Positions 1 to 5,525 of a stretch of 6,279 nt of DNA are shown piece after piece (the stretch's first letter is position 1; each line of letters starts with the position of its first letter). A program made the translations under genes and the position numbers. Origin of the DNA: an uncultured Lachnospiraceae bacterium (lineage in GTDB: Bacteria; Bacillota_A; Clostridia; Lachnospirales; Lachnospiraceae); assembly GCA_905200565.1 (NCBI GenBank), contig CAJKKX010000147.1, forward strand, positions 1 through 6,279, in the 5' to 3' direction. Below the pieces are notes generated by a model. That model saw nothing but the letters and a program-made list of their open reading frames with translations, ran no database searches and had not been told where the DNA came from.

Positions 1-150
1 GTCTGCCCTGATTGCCCGGTAAAGCAGCTTGTCTCTGCCGATGATATGCTGCTGCCCTACCACTTCCTCCAGCGTTTTCGGGCGCAGCCGGGATGCCAGC
101 GGCGCCTCTGTTTCCATCGTATTGTTTCTCATATAGTCAAAAAGATCCAT
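1..150 (-). CDS. rarA: Replication-associated recombination protein A (RarA/MgsA), N-terminal 50 codons, cut by window edge
   Basis: The reading frame starts at an ATG (150-148) and runs off the left edge of the window without a stop. The 50 visible residues begin MDLFDYM and contain PLASRLRPKTLEEVVGQQH, then IIGRDKLLYRAI. This is the characteristic N-terminus of RarA/MgsA, an AAA+ ATPase of the clamp-loader-like group that acts at stalled replication forks; the 'RP.TL.E.VGQ' stretch is the conserved lead-in to the AAA+ domain. The Walker A and B motifs would lie outside the window, so ATPase integrity cannot be judged. A clear GGAGG (156-160) lies 5 nt before the ATG, and the start is only 12 nt after the deacetylase stop, so co-transcription is very likely. 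The family call rests on N-terminal resemblance from memory. Confidence 0.88.
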   Translation of the reverse strand, partial: MDLFDYMRNNTMETEAPLASRLRPKTLEEVVGQQHIIGRDKLLYRAIRAD

Positions 151-155
151 GTTTT

Positions 156-160
156 CCTCC
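156..160 (-). promoter_or_regulatory. Ribosome binding site of rarA
   Basis: On the minus strand this reads GGAGG, 5 nt before the rarA ATG. It sits entirely in the 12-nt gap after the deacetylase stop codon, which supports both the chosen rarA start and translation from a shared mRNA. Confidence 0.75.
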
Positions 161-162
161 GT

Positions 163-816
163 TTATTCCAGAATCAGTTCATCGACCGTCACGAACTCAT
201 AGCCCTGCTCCAGCAGCGCGTCCACGATTTGAAGCGCTGCTTTTACAGAAGATTCATAAGAATCATGCAGAAGAATGACGTCATTCTCCCCGGCTTCATC
301 GAGTACCTTCCGCACCACCGTATCCACGTTTTTTGTCGTCCAGTCCAGCGGGTCGATCGTCCACAGTACCGGAAACATCTGAAACCCGCAGTCCAGCGTC
401 TTATCCCATGCGCCAAAGGGCGGACGTATAAATTCCGTATCTTTCCCCGTAATCTCTCGAACCCGTTCGCTGGTCTTTCGAATCTGTTCACATGCCTTCT
501 CCTTTGATAATCCCGTGATCTTCACATGGTCATAGGTGTGATTTCCAATCAGGTGTCCTTCCTCATCCATGCGTTTGATGACGTCCTCATGACCCTCTAT
601 ATTTTTTCCTACCACAAAAAAAGTCGCCTTTATCCCCCGTTCCTTCAAACCGTCCAAAAGCTCCTGCGTATAGACCGGGTGGGGTCCGTCGTCAAAGGTC
701 AGCGCAATCTTGGGCTTCATATCCTCCTGCGGCGTCTCTGCGGCTCTGCTGTATAAAAAGCAGCATCCTGTCAGAATCAGCAGGGCAGCCAGTATCAGAA
801 TCCCTTTCTGTTTCAC
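163..816 (-). CDS. Polysaccharide deacetylase (NodB homology domain, carbohydrate esterase 4), probable lipoprotein
   Basis: The 217-residue protein belongs to the NodB/CE4 family: metal-dependent enzymes that remove acetyl groups from N-acetyl sugars, often in peptidoglycan. All five family motifs are visible: TFDDGP at 40-45 (catalytic D42, metal D43), HTYDH at 93-97 (two metal histidines), RPPFGAWD at 131-138, DPLDW at 155-159 and LLHD at 182-185. It should therefore be active. The N-terminus has a basic start, a hydrophobic stretch (6-16) and L15-T16-G17-C18, a good lipobox, so anchoring to the outer face of the membrane is likely; a second cysteine follows at 19. An ordinary signal-peptide cleavage near 25 is the alternative. 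The start is GTG (816-814), supported by AGGCGG at 824-829 with 7-nt spacing. It lies 52 bp after the membrane-protein gene and 12 nt before rarA. The exact substrate cannot be read from the sequence. Confidence 0.92.
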   Translation of the reverse strand: MKQKGILILAALLILTGCCFLYSRAAETPQEDMKPKIALTFDDGPHPVYTQELLDGLKERGIKATFFVVGKNIEGHEDVIKRMDEEGHLIGNHTYDHVKITGLSKEKACEQIRKTSERVREITGKDTEFIRPPFGAWDKTLDCGFQMFPVLWTIDPLDWTTKNVDTVVRKVLDEAGENDVILLHDSYESSVKAALQIVDALLEQGYEFVTVDELILE

Positions 817-868
817 AAAAAAACCGCCTGTTCTAAAATTACTTATATATACGTCCTTTTGTCTTTTT

Positions 869-1282
869 CTATTCCTGCGGCCCGTTATAAAACTTTTCCC
901 GTTCCCTCCGTGCCAGGTTCAGGCAGAGTACATAAATTACTGCGCCTATCGCCGCAGAATCATTGGCATTTCCGATATGATAGATGAAATACACCAACGC
1001 CCCGTCTCCCACAAGATCCAGTCCCGCGAATTTCAGGTACTGCATTCTCTTTTTGGGCGACATGCCTTTTAATTCATGCAGAAACGCCGGCTCCGCCACA
1101 TCCAGCAAAAGCCAGTAAAAAACCAGAAACCCTGTCAGCATTCCGATCGCCATATTTCCGCTGATCAGGTTCCTGTTCTGTGCCACAAAGCACACCAGCA
1201 CCACCATAACGAGCAGTACCAGAGAAAGGATACTGATTCGGTTCCTGATCGTCTGTTTCTGCTCCTGATCCATCTTTTCCAT
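869..1282 (-). CDS. Four-helix integral membrane protein of unknown function
   Basis: I do not recognise the family of this 137-residue protein. It starts with a short charged segment (1-15, rich in K, Q, E and R), followed by likely membrane helices at about 16-34, 43-62, 88-103 and 110-124. A charged loop (68-84, with KGMSPKKR) separates helices 2 and 3, and the tail is basic (ARREREKF, 124-131). Acidic residues D61 and E64 lie at the end of helix 2, and D89 and D93 within helix 3, which is unusual for a simple anchor. The ATG at 1282 is chosen over the internal Met-4 because a perfect AGGAGG (1290-1295) lies 7 nt upstream. A strong promoter lies just upstream, so this gene probably leads an operon with the deacetylase and rarA. 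The start and coding status are well supported; the function is not. Confidence 0.8.
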   Translation of the reverse strand: MEKMDQEQKQTIRNRISILSLVLLVMVVLVCFVAQNRNLISGNMAIGMLTGFLVFYWLLLDVAEPAFLHELKGMSPKKRMQYLKFAGLDLVGDGALVYFIYHIGNANDSAAIGAVIYVLCLNLARREREKFYNGPQE

Positions 1283-1289
1283 GAAAATT

Positions 1290-1295
1290 CCTCCT
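1290..1295 (-). promoter_or_regulatory. Consensus ribosome binding site for the membrane-protein gene
   Basis: On the minus strand this is a perfect AGGAGG with 7-nt spacing to the ATG at 1282. It selects that codon over the in-frame ATG three codons downstream. Confidence 0.75.
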
Positions 1296-1311
1296 CGCCT
1301 GTACTATCGCC

Positions 1312-1340
1312 ATTATACAGGAAGCCGGCCGCGGATTCAA
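1312..1340 (-). promoter_or_regulatory. Sigma-A-type promoter for the membrane protein-deacetylase-rarA operon
   Basis: Read on the minus strand: -35 TTGAAT (1340-1335), a 17-nt spacer, then a perfect -10 TATAAT (1317-1312). Transcription would start near 1305, about 22 nt before the gene's ATG, leaving a short leader that holds the AGGAGG. The -35 half overlaps a 12-bp dyad (1336-1347, TTCAA-TG-TTGAA) that could be an operator. The call is made from the consensus only. Confidence 0.68.
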
Positions 1341-1383
1341 TGTTGAACTGAAACATTCCTCTTTGTGTTTATACTTTCTTAAT

Positions 1384-1412
1384 TTGCTTTTCCGCCAAAG
1401 ATAACTTATACT
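1384..1412 (+). promoter_or_regulatory. Sigma-A-type promoter for the yesL-like gene
   Basis: The -35 TTGCTT (1384-1389) and -10 TATACT (1407-1412) are separated by exactly 17 nt, within an A/T-rich stretch. The predicted transcription start is near 1419, giving a leader of about 43 nt. The leader contains a 10-bp palindrome ATCTTAAGAT (1425-1434) and the GAGG ribosome binding site (1450-1453). It points away from the promoter at 1312-1340, so the gap is a divergent control region. Confidence 0.55.
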
Positions 1413-1461
1413 AGAAAAAGAATAATCTTAAGATCAAAAGAAAACAGACGAGGTAACAATT

Positions 1462-2136
1462 ATGATGGACCGTATCTTTAACATGGACAATAAGTTTTTC
1501 ACTTTCATGGGGCGCGTCGCAGACCTGATTCTTTTAAATATCATCTTCCTGCTCTCCTGCATCCCCATCGTCACCATCGGCGCATCCATAACCGCCATGT
1601 ACTATGTGACGCTGAAAATGGCGCGAAACGAAGACTCTTATATTTTCCGCAGTTTCGTGAAATCTTTTAAGCAGAATTTTAAGCAGAGCACGATCATCTG
1701 GCTGATTCTTCTGGCCGTCGGTGCGCTCCTTTTCGTTGATTTTAACATTATGGAACAGGCGGGTTCAGAAGGCGTCTTTAAAGCCGTTTATCTGGGACTG
1801 TATCTGCTTCTCCTGCTTTTCGGCATGGTATTTGCCTACATATTCCCTCTTCTTTCGAGATTTGACAATACCGTAAAAAACACGTTTCTGAACGCCCTGA
1901 AAATGGCGATTGCCCATTTTCCCTATACGGTTCTGATTCTGGCCATTACCTATGTGCCCATGTTCCTGACGCTGAACTACGGCGTCGTGCTGGTCTATGG
2001 CGCATTTGTCTGGATTGCGGCAGGCTTCGCCGTCACGTCTTTTCTGAATGCAAAGATCTTCACAAAAATCTTTGCCCGCTATATTCCTGAAACCGAAGAG
2101 GTAAACGATCTGGACTGGCGGCTGGACGAAAATTAA
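1462..2136 (+). CDS. YesL family membrane protein (DUF624)
   Basis: The 224-residue protein matches the YesL/DUF624 family. Visible hallmarks are an N-terminal segment with NMDNKFFTF (7-15), a first membrane helix running into LSCIPIVTIGAS (31-42), and the following ITAMYYVTLKMARNED region (43-58) with IFRSFVKSFKQNFKQS (61-76). Five membrane helices are likely, at about 21-41, 78-97, 106-129, 153-172 and 175-194, and the C-terminal tail is acidic. Family members in Firmicutes are often beside sugar ABC transporter or pectin-use genes, but the molecular role is not established. Here there is no transporter next to it; the gene stands alone with its own promoter and ends at the terminator at 2149-2185. 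GAGG at 1450-1453 lies 8 nt before the first ATG and 11 nt before the second, adjacent ATG, so initiation could be at either; the first is favoured. Confidence 0.88.
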   Translation: MMDRIFNMDNKFFTFMGRVADLILLNIIFLLSCIPIVTIGASITAMYYVTLKMARNEDSYIFRSFVKSFKQNFKQSTIIWLILLAVGALLFVDFNIMEQAGSEGVFKAVYLGLYLLLLLFGMVFAYIFPLLSRFDNTVKNTFLNALKMAIAHFPYTVLILAITYVPMFLTLNYGVVLVYGAFVWIAAGFAVTSFLNAKIFTKIFARYIPETEEVNDLDWRLDEN

Positions 2137-2148
2137 AGCCAAAAATAT

Positions 2149-2189
2149 GGGACTGCGCAAAGCGCTCCGGCTTTGCAGCAGTCCCTTTT
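2149..2189. terminator. Strong bidirectional intrinsic terminator between convergent genes
   Basis: GGGACTGC (2149-2156) pairs perfectly with GCAGTCCC (2178-2185), and the inner GCAAAGC (2157-2163) pairs with GCTTTGC (2170-2176), leaving one bulged A (2177) and a 6-nt loop. The plus strand continues with TTTTCT (2186-2191). The minus strand continues with ATATTTTT (2148-2141), so it can stop transcription in both directions. It lies 12 nt after the yesL-like stop and about 20 nt after the fused gene's stop, as expected for a convergent pair. Confidence 0.9.
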
Positions 2190-2208
2190 CTATGTCCGCT
2201 GTTCTCTT

Positions 2209-4227
2209 TCAGGAAAACAAATTCTGAAAAAATTCCACGATTGCGTCAAGAATTCTCGTAAAGAAATTCCCCACACTCTCAGTGTCAAAATGAAAATCCA
2301 GATTTTCCAGCCTGTGATACAGATCCTGCGCCTGCTCCTTGATGGCGTCCACGTTCAAATCCAGCCCGTCAATTTTATCCATAAGCCCGGCGATCTTATC
2401 CCTGTCCTCATCCGAAAGCTGCACTTCCAGCTTTCCGGCCGCCTGTTCGACCAGCTCGCTGACGTCCTCCCGGCTGCTGATGGAGCCTTCCGCCACCTCC
2501 TGTTTTACCAGGGCAATCAGTTCCTCCACCTTTTCGGCGTCTCCGACATTTTCTACGATTTCTCCCGTAATGACAAGCTCATTATTCGCCGCATCCAGAC
2601 TTTCCTCTGACACCACTTCCCCGGTCATCGTTTCATATGCCTTGATCGCTCCCACCAGGGCGGCCGTACCGGATATGGAAAACGGCCCCGCCACCGTGAT
2701 GTCTGCGTCCTCCACGCCTGCCGTAATGCGGGCGTTCCGATACATGCCAGGCGTACAGTAAGAAATGTTGCTGGTGTTTACGTTGATGCCGTTTCCCGCA
2801 TCTTTTCCAACTACCATAACCGAAGAGAGCGCCCTGGTTCCAATCACGCTGGCCTCCAGGTACTCGTCCAGATACTGATGCTCATCCTCATTCGTGACGG
2901 TAATCACATCATAATCCTTTAATTCCTCCTCGGTGATGCCGAGAAGCTTCAGCACAGTCGCCCGCTCGGATTCCTTCAAATCCGCCCCCAGTACGTTCCA
3001 TACGATTTTATTCTTATCTGCTGCGAAGAGAAGCAGATCGCCCGGCTTTCCTTCCAGTGCGTTTACGATTGCGGAAAGCTCTTCCTCTGTCATAAATTTG
3101 GCGAAAGAGGACTTATAGGAACCGTCATCATTGATGACCAGATAAGCCAATCCCTTTGCTCCATAGCCTTTCGCAAATTCTACCAGAGCGTCAATCTTCT
3201 TTCTCGGCATATGTCCCTGTCCGTTGGCATTAATTCCCCTGACGCTGCCGCCGTTTGCCAGCGCGCCGGTAAAGACGCCAAACCCGCAGTCTTTTACAAG
3301 CTCCGACACATCTTTAAGCTCCATGCCAAAACGGGTGTCCGGCTTGTCCGAACCAAAGCGGTCCATCGCTTCTTTCCAGGTCATCCTCGGAATCGGAAGC
3401 GGCACATCGATACCGACCGCATCCTTAAAAATTTTCGCAAGCAGTCTTTCATTGACGTCAATGACGTCATCAATGTCTACAAAAGAAAGCTCCATGTCGA
3501 TCTGTGTAAACTCCGGCTGTCTGTCGGCGCGGAGATCCTCGTCACGGAAACACTTCGCAATCTGAAAATACCTGTCATATCCTGACACCATAAGCAGCTG
3601 CTTAAAAAGCTGCGGCGACTGGGGAAGCGCATAAAAATGTCCCGGATGGATACGGCTCGGTACCAGATAATCTCTGGCTCCTTCCGGAGTGCTCTTAATC
3701 AGAATCGGCGTTTCAATCTCTAAAAATCCCTCATCCGCCAGGAACTGACGGGCAGAATTCGCCACCTTGCTGCGCAGCATCAGATTTCTCTGCAAATTCG
3801 GACGGCGCAGATCAAGAAAACGATATTTCAGTCTCAGCTCGTCCTTCGTCTTGATATCCTCTTCAATCGGAAACGGCGGCGTCTCAGACTCGGAAAGAAT
3901 CCGGAGCTGTGTCGCGCGGATCTCGATCTCTCCGGTCGCCAGATTCTCATTCACCGCTCCCTCGCGCAGCTCCACGCGTCCTACGACTGCGATCACGAAC
4001 TCGCTTCTCAGTTTTCCTGCTTTCTCAAAACCATCCGTCCCAATATCTTTTTCATCGAATACAATCTGCAATAATCCGGAACGGTCGCGCAGATCCACAA
4101 AAATCAGGCTTCCCAGGTTTCTTCTTTTCTGGACCCATCCCATTACGGTCACCTGGCTTTTCGCATCCTTTGCGCTAAGCTCTGTACATCTGTGAGATCT
4201 TTTCAATCCCTTCATTGACTCTGCCAT
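2209..4227 (-). CDS. Chimeric protein: N-terminal two thirds of aspartyl-tRNA synthetase fused in frame to a DUF1002 (YpuA-like) domain
   Basis: This is one uninterrupted frame of 672 residues. Residues 1-414 are a bacterial AspRS: an OB-fold anticodon domain (about 1-110, with VTVMGWVQKRR and SLIFVDLRD), class II motif 1 (168-187, P174), the aspartate-site loop QSPQ (203-206), motif 2 (FRDEDLRADRQPEFTQ, 227-242) and the GAD insertion (about 290-412). The core that should follow, including motif 3 (G.G..R type, ATP binding), is absent. From L413-G414-A415-D416 onward the protein is DUF1002: GITEEEL (430-436), VIGTRALSSV (461-470), NISYCTPGMY (487-496), VEDADITVAGPFSISGTAAL (505-524), then a helical acidic tail ending in FFQNLFS. 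DUF1002 proteins are normally secreted and their function is unknown; no signal peptide remains here. Normal AspRS is about 590 residues, so roughly 170 are missing. Aspartylation activity is not expected. The start at 4227 is set by GAGGAG at 4237-4242; an ATG at 4248 lies before that site. It is the last gene of the hisS operon. Confidence 0.9.
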   Translation of the reverse strand: MAESMKGLKRSHRCTELSAKDAKSQVTVMGWVQKRRNLGSLIFVDLRDRSGLLQIVFDEKDIGTDGFEKAGKLRSEFVIAVVGRVELREGAVNENLATGEIEIRATQLRILSESETPPFPIEEDIKTKDELRLKYRFLDLRRPNLQRNLMLRSKVANSARQFLADEGFLEIETPILIKSTPEGARDYLVPSRIHPGHFYALPQSPQLFKQLLMVSGYDRYFQIAKCFRDEDLRADRQPEFTQIDMELSFVDIDDVIDVNERLLAKIFKDAVGIDVPLPIPRMTWKEAMDRFGSDKPDTRFGMELKDVSELVKDCGFGVFTGALANGGSVRGINANGQGHMPRKKIDALVEFAKGYGAKGLAYLVINDDGSYKSSFAKFMTEEELSAIVNALEGKPGDLLLFAADKNKIVWNVLGADLKESERATVLKLLGITEEELKDYDVITVTNEDEHQYLDEYLEASVIGTRALSSVMVVGKDAGNGINVNTSNISYCTPGMYRNARITAGVEDADITVAGPFSISGTAALVGAIKAYETMTGEVVSEESLDAANNELVITGEIVENVGDAEKVEELIALVKQEVAEGSISSREDVSELVEQAAGKLEVQLSDEDRDKIAGLMDKIDGLDLNVDAIKEQAQDLYHRLENLDFHFDTESVGNFFTRILDAIVEFFQNLFS
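2980..2994 (-). other. AspRS/DUF1002 fusion junction
   Basis: On the minus strand this reads GTA CTG GGG GCG GAT, encoding V412-L-G-A-D416. AspRS proteins typically read V-L-G-A-L-R here, while DUF1002 proteins typically begin their mature part with a S-L-G-A-D-L type sequence. The shared L-G-A, possibly 9 nt (CTGGGGGCG), is where the two parents would align. The run of five G on the coding strand (C5 at 2985-2989) marks the spot. The parental sequences are recalled from memory, so the exact breakpoint is uncertain by a few codons. Confidence 0.75.
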
Positions 4228-4236
4228 ACTCTGTCT

Positions 4237-4242
4237 CTCCTC
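4237..4242 (-). promoter_or_regulatory. Ribosome binding site that fixes the start of the aspS-derived gene
   Basis: On the minus strand this reads GAGGAG, ending 9 nt before the ATG at 4227. The longer frame beginning at 4248 would place this site inside the coding sequence, so the shorter start (M-A-E-S-M-K) is preferred. Confidence 0.7.
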
Positions 4243-4274
4243 TATCATTTATTTTGCACGGTTTTTCATTCTTC

Positions 4275-5525
4275 CTAACGGCGGAAGAACTCTTTAAATC
4301 CGGTATATCCTTCTGCTGTCAACTGTTCTTTCTGGAATTTCTTATTTTTCTTCATCACGGCGATATTCACCTGCATCCCGTTCCTGCGAAGCTCTTCCGC
4401 CTCGCCGAAAATCCTCAAAAGCTCTTCCTTCGGCATATTTTTCTCAATCAGAAACGCCATCTTCTCAGCCTTTGCAGGAATCTGGTAATCCTTCTCCAGA
4501 AGAAGCATGACAATCCGCTCAAACCCGATGGAAAAACCGCAGGCGCAGGTCTGGTTTCCCGTAAACTTTCCAATCATCTCGTCATATCGTCCGCCTCCGC
4601 CCACAGAACCGCCGAACCCGTCAATGCTGATTTCAAAAATTGGCCCTGTATAATAGGACATGCCTCTCACCAGCGTCGGGTCAAATACGATCTGAAAGTC
4701 TGCGGTTTTCACAGCCTCCACACTCTCAATGATCGTCTCCAAATCCTCTGCGATCCGGGCGTCCAGCACGCCGTCAAGCTTCTCTTTTAAGTATCTCACG
4801 CCCTCCAGGTCGTTTGTCACTCCTCCAAACAGCTCCATGTATTTGTCAACGCACGCTTTGTCAAATCCCTCTTTTTCAAGCTCCGCCGCCACGCCGTCCA
4901 GACCGATCTTATCCATCTTATCCAGAATGATAAATACCAGATCATAGCTCTCTTCCGGGAATCCGCTGTATTTTGCCATCGCCTTTAAGATTTTCCGGTC
5001 ATTGATACGGATGGTGAAATCTTTAAAGTCCAGCTTGCCCACCAGTGTGGAGGTCGCCAGGATCAGCTCAATCTCCGCCAGTATGGTCGGTTCTCCCAGA
5101 ATATCAATATCGCACTGCATAAACTGCCGGAAACGTCCTCTCTGCGGTCTGTCCGCGCGCCACACATTTCCCATCTGAAGAGCCTTAAAGGGGGACGGCA
5201 GATCATTGGCGTTATTCGCATAGTATCTGGAAAGCGGCACGGTCAGGTCATATCTCAGCCCCCCGTCCACCAGATCGCTCTCCGCCTTTGCGGTATCCAG
5301 TTTCAATTTTTCGCCCCTCTTTAAAATCTTAAAGATCAGTTTTTCATTCTCTCCGCCCTGTTTACTGGAAAGATTCTCAATATGCTCCACGCAGGGCGTC
5401 TCAATGGATGAAAATCCAAACGTCCCGTACGTTTCTTTTATCATCCGGATTACATAATCCCGAATCTCCATCTCCCGTGGAGAAATATCCTTCATCCCCG
5501 TAACCGGTTTCTTTTTCAGGCTCAT
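4275..5525 (-). CDS. hisS: Histidyl-tRNA synthetase (HisRS), variant with shortened C-terminal domain
   Basis: HisRS joins histidine to tRNA-His in the cytoplasm. The 416-residue protein shows the class II set: motif 1 around 38-46 (ETP, P44), the ATP and histidine-site segment RYDLTVPLSRY (91-101), motif 2 at 121-141 (VWRADRPQRGRFRQF...), the histidine-specific loop LVRGMSYYTGPIFE (285-298, R287) and motif 3 GFSIGFERIVMLL (330-342, R337). Two departures are visible: the usual RGLDYY is RGMSYY, and only 79 residues follow motif-3 R337 where E. coli HisRS has over 100, so the anticodon-binding domain is cut short after a KKNKKFQKEQL segment. From memory, similar proteins occur in Lachnospiraceae, so this is probably a lineage form, not damage. 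AGGAGG (5533-5538), 7 nt upstream, fixes the ATG at 5525 over one at 5555. The ATG overlaps the HD-GYP stop as ATGA, so translational coupling is likely. Confidence 0.93.
   Translation of the reverse strand: MSLKKKPVTGMKDISPREMEIRDYVIRMIKETYGTFGFSSIETPCVEHIENLSSKQGGENEKLIFKILKRGEKLKLDTAKAESDLVDGGLRYDLTVPLSRYYANNANDLPSPFKALQMGNVWRADRPQRGRFRQFMQCDIDILGEPTILAEIELILATSTLVGKLDFKDFTIRINDRKILKAMAKYSGFPEESYDLVFIILDKMDKIGLDGVAAELEKEGFDKACVDKYMELFGGVTNDLEGVRYLKEKLDGVLDARIAEDLETIIESVEAVKTADFQIVFDPTLVRGMSYYTGPIFEISIDGFGGSVGGGGRYDEMIGKFTGNQTCACGFSIGFERIVMLLLEKDYQIPAKAEKMAFLIEKNMPKEELLRIFGEAEELRRNGMQVNIAVMKKNKKFQKEQLTAEGYTGFKEFFRR

Noticed and set aside
46..507. Plus-strand open frame opposite rarA and the deacetylase
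   Set aside because: It crosses two well-supported minus-strand genes and shows no family resemblance.
817..868. TATATAAG on the minus strand as a -10 box for the deacetylase
   Set aside because: No acceptable -35 is found 16-18 nt upstream, and the short gap fits read-through from the preceding gene.
2209..2991. Frameshift or premature stop as the cause of the missing AspRS C-terminus
   Set aside because: The sequence after residue 414 is not shifted AspRS. It is a coherent DUF1002 protein in the same frame, and no other frame in this stretch gives AspRS motif 3.
3453..3470. Closely spaced GACGTCA repeats resembling a binding-site array
   Set aside because: They lie inside AspRS coding sequence and are explained by codons for an Asp/Val/Ile-rich stretch (residues about 251-259).
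3767..4195. Long plus-strand open frame opposite the AspRS segment
   Set aside because: It is serine-rich with low-complexity composition typical of an antisense shadow of a real gene, and has no recognisable domain.
4228..4248. Upstream ATG at 4248 as start of the aspS-derived gene
   Set aside because: It would put the GAGGAG ribosome binding site inside the coding region. AspRS homology begins after the later ATG at 4227.
4227..4274. Possible T-box or other leader before the aspS-derived gene
   Set aside because: The gap is only 47 bp, too short for a T-box, and has no antiterminator-like sequence. The gene is read through from hisS.
4269..4289. Perfect 7-bp inverted repeat (TTCTTCC / GGAAGAA) spanning the hisS stop codon
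   Set aside because: It is A/T-mixed with no U-run after it on the minus strand (TGAAAAACC follows), so it is not a terminator. It mostly reflects Phe-Phe-Arg-Arg codons at the hisS end.
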